This document shows positions 1 to 9,526 of a stretch of DNA of 32,793 nt, piece after piece. Every line of letters begins with the position of its first letter. Position 1 is the first letter of the stretch. The notes beneath the pieces were generated by a model that was given only the letters and a program-made list of their open reading frames with translations, did no database searches and had not been told where the DNA came from. A program made the position numbers and the translations under genes. The stretch is from Halomonas sp. (GTDB taxonomy: Bacteria; Pseudomonadota; Gammaproteobacteria; Pseudomonadales; Halomonadaceae): the NCBI RefSeq assembly GCF_007625055.1, contig NZ_VMQS01000029.1, positions 1 through 32,793 of the forward strand, given 5' to 3'.

Positions 1-617
1 TTGGCGGCGTAGGTTACCCCGGTTTCAGGCTGGGGCGTGGCGGTGGCCTCGCCTCTGGCCAGGGCATCGAGGGTATCCACCAGCAGGGTTGCGCCCAGTT
101 TGGCCAGGGTATCGTGCAGTTCACCGCCGGTGGTCATCGGTGTAATCGGCGTGCGCGCTTCACTGAAGACGGCGCCGGTATCAAGCCCGGCATCCATCTG
201 CATAATGGCCACGCCCGACTCGCTGTCACCGGCTTCAATGGCGCGTTGAACCGGGGCTGCACCGCGCCAGCGCGGCAGCAGTGAGCCATGCACGTTAATG
301 CAGCCCAGACGAGGAATGTCCAGCACTGCCTGTGGCAGCAGCAAACCGTAAGCCACTACCACCATAACATCCGCTTTCAGAGCGGCCAGCGTCGCCTGGC
401 TGTCCGCCGTTTTCAGCGACGTGGGCTGATAAACGGGCAGGTGCTTATCCAGCGCCAGCTGTTTCACCGGCCCGGCCAGCATTTTTCTGCCCCTGCCGGC
501 AGGGCGGTCGGGTTGAGTAAAAACGCCCACAATCTGATGGTTGCTTTCAAGCAGCGCTGCCAGGCTGGTGGCAGCAAAGTCGGGCGTTCCAGCAAACACA
601 ACGCGCAGTGAAGACAT
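1..617 (-). CDS. fmt: Methionyl-tRNA formyltransferase (partial, C-terminus outside window)
   Basis: Transfers a formyl group from 10-formyl-tetrahydrofolate to initiator Met-tRNA in the cytoplasm. About 205 N-terminal residues are visible. They start [14 protein letters not shown], which is the typical Fmt opening, and contain the hydrolase/transferase core [14 protein letters not shown]. The expected catalytic Asn, His and Asp fall near residues 108, 110 and 146 (the last in MDAGLDTG). The frame runs open to the left edge, so the C-terminal tRNA-binding domain is not seen. The ATG lies 3 bases after the def stop, so the two are translationally coupled in the conserved def-fmt operon: formylation and deformylation of nascent proteins are encoded together. 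Confidence 0.96.
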   Translation of the reverse strand, partial: MSSLRVVFAGTPDFAATSLAALLESNHQIVGVFTQPDRPAGRGRKMLAGPVKQLALDKHLPVYQPTSLKTADSQATLAALKADVMVVVAYGLLLPQAVLDIPRLGCINVHGSLLPRWRGAAPVQRAIEAGDSESGVAIMQMDAGLDTGAVFSEARTPITPMTTGGELHDTLAKLGATLLVDTLDALARGEATATPQPETGVTYAA

Positions 618-620
618 CAA

Positions 621-1133
621 TCAGGCACCCTGTGTCTGTTTATGGCGCTTTTGCATCTTCTTGGCAACCCGGTTGCGTTTCAGGGAGGAGAGGTAGTCCA
701 CAAACAGCACGCCTTCCAGGTGATCCAGCTCATGCTGGATACAATGCGCCAGAAGGCCATCGGCTTCCAGCTCATAGGCATCGCCATTGCGGTCGAGAGC
801 GTTGAGCTTGACCTTGAGATAGCGTGGCACTTCAGCATAGTACTCAGGAATGGAGAGGCAGCCTTCAGACAGGAAATCCTTGTCATCCCCAATGGGCGTA
901 TAACTGGGGTTGATCAATACCAGCGGCTCGCTGCCATCATCGCTGACATCCATGACCACCACGCGACGATGCACATCAACCTGAGTGGCTGCCAGGCCGA
1001 TGCCACTGGCGTCGTACATGGTTTCCAACATGTCATCGACCAGCTGACGCACTTCGTCGTCGACCTTTTCAACCTCAACTGCCTTGGTGCGCAGGCGCTC
1101 ATCGGGAAATTCTAGAATCACAAGTTTGGCCAT
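621..1133 (-). CDS. def: Peptide deformylase
   Basis: Removes the N-formyl group from new polypeptides. It is a cytoplasmic Fe2+/Zn2+ hydrolase. The 170-residue product has all three family motifs: GIGLAATQ (44-51), EGCLSIP (90-96) and HELDH (134-138). The metal ligands are Cys92, His134 and His138, and the catalytic acid is Glu135. The open frame extends 24 codons upstream, but the ATG at 1133 (MAKLVILEF) matches the normal family N-terminus, so this start was chosen. It leads the def-fmt operon and diverges from the LysM gene. The length is typical (E. coli 169 aa). Confidence 0.97.
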   Translation of the reverse strand: MAKLVILEFPDERLRTKAVEVEKVDDEVRQLVDDMLETMYDASGIGLAATQVDVHRRVVVMDVSDDGSEPLVLINPSYTPIGDDKDFLSEGCLSIPEYYAEVPRYLKVKLNALDRNGDAYELEADGLLAHCIQHELDHLEGVLFVDYLSSLKRNRVAKKMQKRHKQTQGA

Positions 1134-1214
1134 AGCGTTACAATTACCGTTATGCTGAATCTTTGAAGTGAACACGCCACCTGTTGTCTGCCGGCGATGT
1201 TCCATTTAATGGCC

Positions 1215-1223
1215 ACTATAGCA
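1215..1223 (-). promoter_or_regulatory. Candidate extended -10 promoter for def-fmt
   Basis: On the minus strand the sequence reads TGCTATAGT, an extended -10 (TG-n-TATAGT, 5 of 6 to TATAAT). It lies about 80 bases upstream of the def ATG, in the only space between the divergent def and lysM genes. No good -35 hexamer is seen 16-18 bases further up, so this rests on the extended -10 alone. Confidence 0.3.
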
Positions 1224-1283
1224 TGCCAATAACCACTGAGCATGGGGCGCCATTGTCGTCTTGGATAAATCGGGAGCATCACG

Positions 1284-2375
1284 GTGAAGCCGCACAGCTG
1301 TAAGCTTTTCTCAAGTATTCACAGAGCGCCGCTCGCGCTTGGCGTTTTCAGCGTTGTTGGCCTGCTGCTGGCACCCATGCAGGTAAACGCCTGGGAACGT
1401 GTGCGCGATAATGCGCCGTCACAATATACCGTCAGCAAGGGCGATACTCTATGGGACATTGCCGGAGAGTTTCTGCATTCCCCCTGGCAGTGGCCCGAGC
1501 TTTGGCGAGTCAATCCACAGATTGGTGATCCGCACCTTATATACCCTGGCGATCATCTGAATCTTGATGACTGTCAGGGAAGCCCATGCATTGTCATGGA
1601 ACGCGGCCAGCAGACCGTCAAGCTGTCGCCTCAGGTGCGCACCTTGCCCCATCGTGAAGCCATTACACCACTGCCTCTGGAAACGGTCAGGGCCTTTTTG
1701 CGTGACCATCGCATTGTTGATAGCCAAGACGGGCTGGAGGAACTGGCGTATGTGGTCGCTGGCGATAACCAGCGCTTGATCAGCGGTGCCGGTGACCTGA
1801 TCTTTGCCCGCTCGACAGACACTGATACGGGTCAAAACCGCATCGTACGTGGAGAAGCGGTCGAGATCTATCGGCAAGGCCAACCCTATCAGAGTGCCCG
1901 TGGCGAGATGCTTGGGCTGGAGCTGATCAAGATAGGAGATGCCGTTGTTGCGCGCCGCGAAGGCGATATTATCCAGCTGGACGTTCGCCGTGCCAATCAG
2001 GAAGTGCGCAATGACGATCTTATATTGCCTCCGGAAGACGCCACTCTGGACGATAACTTTATGCCCCGGGCGCCGCTTGCCCAGCTTACCGGCACCCTTC
2101 TCGCAGTTCCCGAAGGGGTGCGTTTTATTGGACGCCTGCAGGTGGTAGCCATTGATCTGGGTAGTCGGGATGGATTGCAGCCGGGGCATGTGCTGAGCAT
2201 TGATCAGGCCGGTGAGCGGGTTAATGATCCGCGCACTCAGGAAGTGCTCCAGATGCCTGCAGAAGAGGCTGGCTTGTTAATGGTATTCAAGCCCTACGAC
2301 AACATCAGCTATGCTCTGGTCATGGAGGCATCGCGTACGCTTGAGGTAGGTGATCCGGTACGTACGCCGCGCTGA
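1284..2375 (+). CDS. Secreted LysM-domain peptidoglycan-binding protein
   Basis: The protein is probably periplasmic or cell-wall associated. Residues 1-36 form a signal peptide: basic start, hydrophobic stretch about 17-34, and a likely cleavage after VNA36. A LysM domain follows at about 47-94 (YTVSKGDTLWDIA ... NPQIGDPHLIYPGD), a fold that binds peptidoglycan glycans. The remaining 270 residues are not recognised as an enzymatic domain, so it is a binding or scaffold protein of unknown exact role. The start is GTG at 1284, preceded by GGGAG. A LysM gene directly upstream of dprA, and divergent from def-fmt, is a conserved arrangement in Pseudomonas-like bacteria. Confidence 0.9.
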   Translation: MKPHSCKLFSSIHRAPLALGVFSVVGLLLAPMQVNAWERVRDNAPSQYTVSKGDTLWDIAGEFLHSPWQWPELWRVNPQIGDPHLIYPGDHLNLDDCQGSPCIVMERGQQTVKLSPQVRTLPHREAITPLPLETVRAFLRDHRIVDSQDGLEELAYVVAGDNQRLISGAGDLIFARSTDTDTGQNRIVRGEAVEIYRQGQPYQSARGEMLGLELIKIGDAVVARREGDIIQLDVRRANQEVRNDDLILPPEDATLDDNFMPRAPLAQLTGTLLAVPEGVRFIGRLQVVAIDLGSRDGLQPGHVLSIDQAGERVNDPRTQEVLQMPAEEAGLLMVFKPYDNISYALVMEASRTLEVGDPVRTPR

Positions 2376-2405
2376 AGCGAGAGTGAGATCACACAAGGAG
2401 GTGGT

Positions 2406-3554
2406 ATGCAGGCGACTGAATGGTTGGTGCTGAATGCGCTGCCAGGACTTGGCACCCAGCGGATTGCCAGGCTGGCAGAACAATCACCTGAGTGGCCTGG
2501 TGGCTGGTTGGCGCTGCTGCCGAGGCAGGCTGCTTCCGAGCTGCGCCTTTGGCTCGATCATCCCGGCCGGAGCCCATTGCAATCCATGCTGGAAAATAAC
2601 CTGGCCTGGGAAGCGGCAAGCTCGCGACGTGCCCTCTTACACCCCGGGCATTCGGCCTGGCCTGATCTGTTGGGTGAAATCGCCGATCCGCCCCCGGTGC
2701 TCTGGGCGCAAGGCGACCTGGCCGCGCTTTCCTTGCCCGGGCTTGCCATGGTCGGCACGCGTCATCCTACATCGGAAGGCGCACAGAACGCCCAGGCGTT
2801 TGCCCGGGATTTTGCAAGCCGTGGCTGGTGCGTTGTCAGTGGTATGGCGTTGGGTGTGGACGCTATGGCCCAGCGTGCTGCCCTGGATGCCGGCGGCGCC
2901 AGTATTGCCGTTTTGGCCAGTGGTATTGATTCAATCTATCCGGCCCGTCACCGTGACCTCTACCAGCGTCTGAGTGATACCAGCGGAGGCCTGGTGCTGG
3001 CTGAGCACCCTTTGGGTACCCAGGCCAGGCCGGCGTTCTTCCCGCGTCGCAATCGCATAGTGACCGGGCTTTCACTGGGCACCCTGGTGGTAGAAGCCGC
3101 TGAAAAAAGTGGTTCACTGGTCAGTGCTCGTCTCGCCCTGGAGCAGGGGCGGGAACTGTTTGCCATTCCCAGTTCGGTACACAACCTTCAGGCCCATGGT
3201 TGCCTGCGCCTGTTACGCAACGGCGCGACCCTGGCACGTAGTAGCCAGGATATCCTCGATGAGTTGCAACACTGGGCCGAGACCTTTATGCCCCCGGTGC
3301 CTGTTAACGGGCAGTCAAAGGCAGCAGCCGAGCGCATGCATACCCGTCCCCAGGCTGCGCCTTTACCCTTGCGCGAAGAAGAACTGCCCGATGAGCTGCT
3401 TGGACTGCTGGGCGAAGCACCGATGCCCATTGATCGTCTGGTGCAACTGGCGGATATCGCCGTGAGCGAGTGTCAACGTCGGCTTTTGATGCTGGAGCTG
3501 GATAACCACGTCGAACAGCGCTCGGGAGGATGGGTACGGCTGACGAAGCCATGA
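2406..3554 (+). CDS. dprA: DNA-processing protein DprA (Smf)
   Basis: Binds incoming single-stranded DNA during natural transformation and loads RecA. The gene is also kept in many bacteria not known to be competent. The 382-residue product has a Rossmann-like fold with VGTRHPTSEG (116-125), SGMALGVD (145-152), PRRNRIVTGLS (213-223) and the GSLVSARLALEQGRE stretch (236-250). A short helical region precedes this core and a winged-helix domain (about 330-380) follows it. The start is supported by a strong AAGGAGG at 2395-2401. It sits 30 bases after the LysM gene, likely in the same transcript, and is followed by tsaC. Confidence 0.95.
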   Translation: MQATEWLVLNALPGLGTQRIARLAEQSPEWPGGWLALLPRQAASELRLWLDHPGRSPLQSMLENNLAWEAASSRRALLHPGHSAWPDLLGEIADPPPVLWAQGDLAALSLPGLAMVGTRHPTSEGAQNAQAFARDFASRGWCVVSGMALGVDAMAQRAALDAGGASIAVLASGIDSIYPARHRDLYQRLSDTSGGLVLAEHPLGTQARPAFFPRRNRIVTGLSLGTLVVEAAEKSGSLVSARLALEQGRELFAIPSSVHNLQAHGCLRLLRNGATLARSSQDILDELQHWAETFMPPVPVNGQSKAAAERMHTRPQAAPLPLREEELPDELLGLLGEAPMPIDRLVQLADIAVSECQRRLLMLELDNHVEQRSGGWVRLTKP

Positions 3555-3611
3555 TAGGATATTGTCACGATATCTTTATCTGCCCACCGTATCGTCAGGA
3601 GACCCATATCG

Positions 3612-4163
3612 ATGGCGTTCGATATACATTCAGCGGTTCACGCCCTGCGTCAGGGGAAAATTGTAGCCTGTCCCACAGAAGCGGTCTGGGGGCTGAGTTG
3701 TGCCCCGGATAATGATGAAGCGCTGGCACATCTGATGCGCCTGAAGCAGCGAGACCCTGCAAAGGGCGTGATCGTGGTTGCTGCCTCGATAGATCAGCTG
3801 CAGCCCTGGCTTGCCGGCTTGCCTTTGGAGCTGCATGCTCCCCTGGTGGCCAGCTGGCCTGGACCAAACACCTGGCTGGTGCCTGACAATGGGCGTAGTC
3901 ACCCTCTGGTGCGGGGAGCGCACCAAAGCGTTGCTCTGCGAGTCACTGCACACCCTGTCATGCAAGCACTGTGTAACGCCTTTGATGGCCCTGTGGTGTC
4001 GACCTCTGCCAATCGAGCCAGTGAGCCTCCGGCCATGTCGGCGGGTGAGGTGTCAGCGCTGTTCGGCGATGAACTGGGCGCTATCATTCACGGCGAACTG
4101 GGCGATAATCCCCGCCCCAGTACCATTCGCGACCTGGTCAGCGGCAAGGTACTTCGTGCCTGA
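3612..4163 (+). CDS. tsaC: Threonylcarbamoyl-AMP synthase TsaC (YrdC/RimN family)
   Basis: Makes threonylcarbamoyl-AMP from threonine, bicarbonate and ATP for the t6A37 modification of ANN-decoding tRNAs. The 183-residue YrdC fold shows CPTEAVWGL (20-28), the LKQRDPAKG loop (44-52, with Lys45, Arg47 and Lys51), WPGPNTWL (82-89), STSANRASEPP (130-140) and a late PSTIRDL motif. The length and the absence of a C-terminal Sua5 domain indicate TsaC rather than Sua5. It lies between dprA and hemF, 57 bases after dprA. The same dprA-tsaC-hemF-aroE order occurs in Pseudomonas. Confidence 0.95.
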   Translation: MAFDIHSAVHALRQGKIVACPTEAVWGLSCAPDNDEALAHLMRLKQRDPAKGVIVVAASIDQLQPWLAGLPLELHAPLVASWPGPNTWLVPDNGRSHPLVRGAHQSVALRVTAHPVMQALCNAFDGPVVSTSANRASEPPAMSAGEVSALFGDELGAIIHGELGDNPRPSTIRDLVSGKVLRA

Positions 4164-4203
4164 TGAGGATCGCTTATCACACACTGCTGAATCAACGACA
4201 TAA

Positions 4204-5148
<945 letters not shown>

Positions 5149-5163
5149 ACCAGGAGTCTTGTG

Positions 5164-5982
5164 ATGACGGATCGTTATGCCGTATTCGGTCACCCGGTGA
5201 GTCATTCAAAATCACCGATGATTCATGCGGAATTTGCCCATGATACCGGCGAGAAACTTGATTACACCGCTATTGAAGCGCCGCTGGATGGCTTTGTCGA
5301 GGCCTGGGAGGCCTTTGTGGCTGAAGGTGGGCGGGGTGCCAATGTCACCCTGCCTTTCAAGGAGGATGCCTTTGCGCTCTGCGATACGCTAAGCCATCGA
5401 GCGCAGCGGGCCAAGGCAGTCAATACCCTGATTCTAGGCGGTAACGGGCGCCTTTATGGTGACACCACTGACGGCATCGGTCTGGTGCGGGATCTTGCCT
5501 ATCATCGCCTGACGCTGGCAGGCAAGCGGATACTGGTCGTCGGGGCAGGCGGGGCTGTGCGCGGTGTTCTTGAGCCCTTGCTGGCGGCTTCACCCAGTGA
5601 AGTAGTGATCGCCAATCGCACGGCCGAGAAAGCTACTGCACTGGCCAGTGACTTTACGGATCTGGGTAAGATTGAAGGCGGTGGTTTTGAGGCGATCAGC
5701 GGGCAGTTTGATCTGGTCATTAACGGTACCAGCGCCAGTATTGCAGGGGAAGTGCCACCGCTACCTGAGAATCTGTTTGCCAAAGGCGCCTGGGCCTATG
5801 ACATGATGTATGGCGCTGACCCGACAGCCTTTCTGTTGTGGGCAGGCCCGCGTGGTGCCAGGTTGCTGGATGGCCTGGGGATGCTGGTCGAGCAGGCAGC
5901 AGAATCCTTTTTCCTGTGGCGCAATGTGCGCCCCGAAACTGCCTCCGTCAGGGAAGCGTTGCGCCAATCGCTTAATTATTGA
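5164..5982 (+). CDS. aroE: Shikimate dehydrogenase (NADP+)
   Basis: Reduces 3-dehydroshikimate to shikimate in aromatic amino-acid synthesis. The N-terminal substrate domain has FGHPVSHSKSPMIH and NVTLPFK, with catalytic Lys66; TTDGIG supplies Asp103. The NADP-binding Rossmann loop reads VVGAGGAVRGV and is followed by the NRTAEKA phosphate-recognition turn. A late YDMMYGADPTAFL segment matches the family. An in-frame GTG precedes the ATG directly, but AGGAG (5152-5156) is seven bases from the ATG at 5164 and only four from the GTG, so ATG was chosen (272 aa). It is the last gene of the plus-strand run and ends at a two-way terminator. Confidence 0.96.
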   Translation: MTDRYAVFGHPVSHSKSPMIHAEFAHDTGEKLDYTAIEAPLDGFVEAWEAFVAEGGRGANVTLPFKEDAFALCDTLSHRAQRAKAVNTLILGGNGRLYGDTTDGIGLVRDLAYHRLTLAGKRILVVGAGGAVRGVLEPLLAASPSEVVIANRTAEKATALASDFTDLGKIEGGGFEAISGQFDLVINGTSASIAGEVPPLPENLFAKGAWAYDMMYGADPTAFLLWAGPRGARLLDGLGMLVEQAAESFFLWRNVRPETASVREALRQSLNY

Positions 5983-6017
5983 TTGCCTGTGCGAGGCGGT
6001 CAATGAGCTATCAACCC

Positions 6018-6040
6018 AAAAGCGGCCTAGCGCCGCTTTT
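6018..6040. terminator. Bidirectional terminator between aroE and the convergent small membrane gene
   Basis: Perfect 9-bp inverted repeat AAAAGCGGC / GCCGCTTTT (6018-6026 and 6032-6040) with loop CTAGC. Each strand ends in TTTT and begins with AAAA, so it can work in both directions. Half of the stem codes for the last residues (Lys-Arg-Arg) of the minus-strand protein, whose TAG stop lies in the loop. Confidence 0.7.
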
Positions 6041-6284
6041 GATAGAATCCAATCATGCACAGTACCAGCCCGAGCACTGACAGCAGCATACCGCCGTTGA
6101 CCAGTAAGGGTGCGCGATCCACCCAGGGCACAAAGGGCTGAGGCGATTGACGACAGGTTTCCGTCAGGTAGTTCCAGTGGCCGCCGTCCAGTTGGCAGGC
6201 ACGCACGTCATTGAGCTCCCAGAAATAGACACCCATCAACACAAACAATGGCAGTATCAGAAGTAACAAGCCGAGACGAATCAT
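6027..6284 (-). CDS. Small membrane protein of unknown function, 85 aa
   Basis: I do not recognise the family. The product has two hydrophobic segments, about residues 2-22 and 61-80. They flank a polar loop of about 38 residues containing two cysteines (Cys30 and Cys44, CQLDGGHWNYLTETC), which could form a disulfide if the loop is periplasmic. The C-terminus is basic (YQKRR), which by the positive-inside rule favours a cytoplasmic tail and hence two membrane spans. It lies 33 bases after the M48 protease gene on the same strand and is probably co-transcribed with it. It ends inside a terminator stem. Confidence 0.75.
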   Translation of the reverse strand: MIRLGLLLLILPLFVLMGVYFWELNDVRACQLDGGHWNYLTETCRQSPQPFVPWVDRAPLLVNGGMLLSVLGLVLCMIGFYQKRR

Positions 6285-6310
6285 GGCGCTCCCGTTATCA
6301 GTATGGTTAA

Positions 6311-6325
6311 GCCCCGATCAGGGGC
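6311..6325 (-). other. Short hairpin at the end of the M48 protease gene
   Basis: GCCCC-GATCA-GGGGC is a perfect 5-bp stem with a five-base loop. It overlaps the TGA stop of the M48 gene. No T-run follows on the minus strand, so it is not a proper terminator. It could modulate read-through or mRNA decay before the 85-aa gene. Confidence 0.3.
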
Positions 6326-7118
6326 GTGGGCAATTGGGTGTGCGGCCTTGCTGCCGAGCCTGCTCATAGAGAGCCAGGGCATTTTGCATGTTGGCATCCA
6401 GCTCATCCACGCGCTGGCCATGGCTTGGGTGGGTCGACATCCAGGCCGGTGGCTGACCACCGCCAGAGGCCTGCTGCATGTTTTCCCACAGGGTAATACT
6501 GGCGCGGGGGTCAAACCCGGCGTTGGCCATCAGCTCCAGCCCGATGATATCTGCCTCACTTTCATGCTTGCGCGAGAAAGGCAGGATAATGCCGTATTCG
6601 GCACCCATTCCCAGTACGCCCATCAGCTGCTGGCCGCCCGGTGTCTGCATGCCAGAAGTGCTGGACAGAATCGACAGCCCCACCTGTGTCGCGCTCTTGG
6701 TTGACGCTCGCTCGTTTGCATGGCGTGCCAGAACGTGGGCAATTTCGTGACCGACCACCGACGCGAGCTGATCCTGCGTGCGCGCTACCTCCAGCATGCC
6801 GCTGTTGACACCCATATACCCCCCTGGCAATGCAAAGGCGTTGGGCTGTTCGGATTCGAACACCTTGGACTGCCAATCCATCTGCTGCTGTTCGGCCGGC
6901 AGCTCTGCCACTATCGCGCGAGTGATGCACTGTACATAACGCTGACTGGCGGCGTTGGCGGCGGGCAGGTCAGACTGGTACTGGGTGAAGGCCTGCTGCC
7001 CCATCTGATTGAGCTGATCTTCGGACAACAGCAACAGTTGAGAGCGGCCAGTAGGCGATGTAGAACAGGCAGTCAGGGACACACAGACAGCCAATATGAA
7101 TATCAAGCGCCAGCGCAT
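6318..7118 (-). CDS. M48-family metalloprotease, lipoprotein
   Basis: Zinc endopeptidase, probably anchored to a membrane facing the periplasm, of the LoiP/BepA type that deals with envelope protein quality. The N-terminus is a lipoprotein signal with lipobox LTAC and Cys18. The HEIAH zinc motif has His124, Glu125 and His128; the third ligand is probably Glu186 in SRKHESEAD. No TPR domain follows, so it resembles LoiP/YggG (about 250 aa) more than BepA. The ATG at 7118 is chosen over an upstream ATG (7124) and TTG (7139) because AAGGA lies seven bases before it and the signal peptide then has normal length (266 aa). It is divergent from the DUF815 gene. Confidence 0.88.
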   Translation of the reverse strand: MRWRLIFILAVCVSLTACSTSPTGRSQLLLLSEDQLNQMGQQAFTQYQSDLPAANAASQRYVQCITRAIVAELPAEQQQMDWQSKVFESEQPNAFALPGGYMGVNSGMLEVARTQDQLASVVGHEIAHVLARHANERASTKSATQVGLSILSSTSGMQTPGGQQLMGVLGMGAEYGIILPFSRKHESEADIIGLELMANAGFDPRASITLWENMQQASGGGQPPAWMSTHPSHGQRVDELDANMQNALALYEQARQQGRTPNCPRP

Positions 7119-7252
7119 AAACATTTCCTTGTAGTTCAAACAGGGTCACACTTGCTGAAATTCTGGGTGAATTGTCAGCTTCCTGGTACCAGAACGCAAT
7201 GGGTATCATCGGAGGTGAGTTGATAGGTGAACAATTAACAAAAGGAGGCTCC

Positions 7253-8122
7253 ATGGATGCTGAGTTAGTGCGCCGCCTGGCGCTGTTATTGGACAGGGTT
7301 GAGCATTGGTTGCCGCCAGTGCCGGAGCAGGTTGACTGGAACACGCATGTGGCGGCCTTGTGGCAACCTCATCCATTGGGTGGCCGTCTGGTACCCGTGC
7401 CGCCGAGAGACGCGCTCGACCTGGATGACCTACTGGGCATTGAGCGCCAGAAACTGGCGTTGGTGGATAATACCCAGGCATTTCTGCAGGGATTTCCTGC
7501 CAACCATACGCTGCTGTGGGGCTCGCGGGGGAGTGGCAAGTCGTCACTGATGCGCGCCTTGCTCAACTCCTTGGCTGCCGAGGGGCTGCGCATGATTCAG
7601 GTTGATCGCCATGACTTGAGCAGTCTGCCGATGCTGGTCGAAGAGCTGCGCCATTTACCGCAACGTTTCATCGTTTACTGCGATGATCTTTCCTTTGAAG
7701 GCCATGACGATGCCTATAAGGCACTGAAAAGCGTGCTTGATGGAGCCTTGACCGGCCCACCCGACAATGTGCTGCTTTATGCCACATCCAATCGTCGCCA
7801 CCTGATGCCTGAAACAATGGATGACAACGCGGGGTCGCGATTGGTCGGGGAAGAGTTGCACCATGGTGATGCGGTGGAGGAAAAGATTTCCCTGTCAGAC
7901 CGCTTTGGACTGTGGCTGGGCTTTCATCCCTTCAATCAGGATACTTATCTGGAAGCCTGTTGCCACTGGGTGTCTCAATTGGGCAAGGCCAGCGACTGGA
8001 ACGCAGAGGCGCGGGCGGAAGCGGTGCGTTTTGCCACCTTGCGGGGTGGCCGCAGCGGGCGAGCAGCCTGGCAGTTTGCAACCCAGTGGGTGGGTCGCAA
8101 ACGGCTGCATTCGGATGCATGA
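7253..8122 (+). CDS. DUF815-family AAA-type ATPase
   Basis: Cytoplasmic P-loop ATPase; the physiological role of this family is not established to my knowledge. The 289-residue product has Walker A GSRGSGKSS (90-98) and a Walker B-like IVYCDDLSFE (140-149, acidic pair Asp144-Asp145). It also has YATSNRRHLMPE, an AAA sensor-1-type segment, and a late GGRSGRAAWQF resembling a sensor/arginine region. The open frame extends 27 codons upstream, but AAAGGAGG (7241-7248) four bases before the ATG at 7253 fixes the start. Its stop codon directly abuts the stop of convergent der, with no bases between. Confidence 0.88.
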   Translation: MDAELVRRLALLLDRVEHWLPPVPEQVDWNTHVAALWQPHPLGGRLVPVPPRDALDLDDLLGIERQKLALVDNTQAFLQGFPANHTLLWGSRGSGKSSLMRALLNSLAAEGLRMIQVDRHDLSSLPMLVEELRHLPQRFIVYCDDLSFEGHDDAYKALKSVLDGALTGPPDNVLLYATSNRRHLMPETMDDNAGSRLVGEELHHGDAVEEKISLSDRFGLWLGFHPFNQDTYLEACCHWVSQLGKASDWNAEARAEAVRFATLRGGRSGRAAWQFATQWVGRKRLHSDA

Positions 8123-9526
8123 TCAGCGACGTTTCTGTCGCGCTTCCTTGGTGCGATTGAGTTCGCGCTTTTTGGCTTTTTCCTTGTCGCTGGCGCCTGC
8201 CATATGGTCATAGGGGTTGTTCCCCGAACGAAACTCGAAACGCATGGGGGTACCGCGTACCTTGAGCACCTTGCGGAAGGTATTGATCAGAAAACGACGG
8301 TAGGATTCCGGCAGTGATTCCGTCTGGTTGCCGTGCACCACTATGATCGGCGGGTTGCTGCCGCCCTGATGGGCCATGCGTAGCTTGATCCGCCGCCCGT
8401 TAATCATTGGCGGCGGGTGCTGGCTGACGGCATCCTGGAGCAGGGTTGTCAGCCGGTTGGTGGACCAATGGGCATTGGCGGCGTTGAAGGCACGCTCGAT
8501 GGAAGGGTAAAGATCGCCCACAGCGGTCCCGTGCAGCGCTGAAATAAAGTGCAATTCGGCATAGTCGGCAAAGCCAAGGCGGCGCTTGATGTCGGTGCGG
8601 ATTTTTTCCCGGGCATCCTGCTCCAGGCCATCCCACTTGTTGACGGCCAGTACCAGGGCACGTCCTGTGGTCAAAACATAGTCAAGCAGGTGCAGGTCCT
8701 GTTCAACCAGGCCGTTGCGCGCATCCAGTACCATGATGGCTACATGGCATTCCTTGATGGCTTCCAGGGTTTTGATGATGGAGAACTTTTCCGCAATCTC
8801 GCTGACATTCTTGCGCCGCCTGACCCCTGCGGTATCCACCAGTACATAGGGCTTGCCACGGCGCTCGAAAGGTATTTCGATCGCATCCCGAGTGGTGCCG
8901 GCTTCATCAAAGACGACAACGCGATCTTCTCCCAGCAGGCGATTGACCAGAGTGGATTTGCCGACATTGGGACGTCCAATAACGCCAATGCGGATGCCCT
9001 TGGTGCCAGTATCAGCAGGGATGCTGTCATCGCGCTCCGGAAAGGGCGCCAGTACCAGATCCATCAGAGTGGAAACATTACGGCCATGGGCAGCGGCAAT
9101 CGGCCAGGGGTCGCCAAGCCCCAGAGACCAGAAATCGGCCATGGCGGAATGTTCTTCCAGGCCATCGGTCTTGTTGACCACTAACCAGGTTTTTTTCTGG
9201 TTGACGCGCAGGTGGTTGGCGATGGCCTCGTCCGCCACGTTGAGTCCGGCGCGGGCATCCACCAGAAACATGACGATGTCAGCTTCATCAATGGCCGCCA
9301 GCGACTGTTCGGCCATGGCGGCATCGATGCCTTCCTCGTCACCACTGATACCACCGGTGTCAATGACCGTGTAGGCCTTGCCACCCAGCATGCCGTTGCC
9401 ATATTTGCGGTCACGTGTCAGGCCAGGAAAATCAGCAACCAGCGCATCGCGAGAGCGGGTCAGGCGGTTAAACAAGGTTGACTTGCCCACATTTGGGCGG
9501 CCAACCAGGGCAATCACAGGTGTCAT
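8123..9526 (-). CDS. der: Ribosome biogenesis GTPase Der (EngA)
   Basis: Double-G-domain GTPase needed for 50S ribosomal subunit maturation. The first G domain has GRPNVGKST (9-17), DTGG (56-59) and NKTD (118-121). The second has GRPNVGKST (184-192), DTAG (231-234) and NKWD (296-299). A KH-like C-terminal domain follows (about 355-440), then a very basic tail ([20 protein letters not shown]) suited to rRNA contact. 467 aa compares with 490 in E. coli. The ATG overlaps the bamB stop by four bases. It is the last gene of the long minus-strand series and has no space for a terminator before the convergent DUF815 gene. Confidence 0.98.
   Translation of the reverse strand: MTPVIALVGRPNVGKSTLFNRLTRSRDALVADFPGLTRDRKYGNGMLGGKAYTVIDTGGISGDEEGIDAAMAEQSLAAIDEADIVMFLVDARAGLNVADEAIANHLRVNQKKTWLVVNKTDGLEEHSAMADFWSLGLGDPWPIAAAHGRNVSTLMDLVLAPFPERDDSIPADTGTKGIRIGVIGRPNVGKSTLVNRLLGEDRVVVFDEAGTTRDAIEIPFERRGKPYVLVDTAGVRRRKNVSEIAEKFSIIKTLEAIKECHVAIMVLDARNGLVEQDLHLLDYVLTTGRALVLAVNKWDGLEQDAREKIRTDIKRRLGFADYAELHFISALHGTAVGDLYPSIERAFNAANAHWSTNRLTTLLQDAVSQHPPPMINGRRIKLRMAHQGGSNPPIIVVHGNQTESLPESYRRFLINTFRKVLKVRGTPMRFEFRSGNNPYDHMAGASDKEKAKKRELNRTKEARQKRR

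Noticed and set aside
642-1115. 157-aa plus-strand open frame opposite def
   Set aside because: It is antisense to the conserved deformylase gene, with no recognisable motif.
6311-6325. M48-end hairpin as a Rho-independent terminator
   Set aside because: Only five base pairs and no T-run on either strand; kept only as a weak hairpin.
7183-7192. CTGGTACCAG palindrome between the M48 and DUF815 genes as an operator
   Set aside because: Ten-base palindromes are common by chance and no second copy or clear promoter context supports it.
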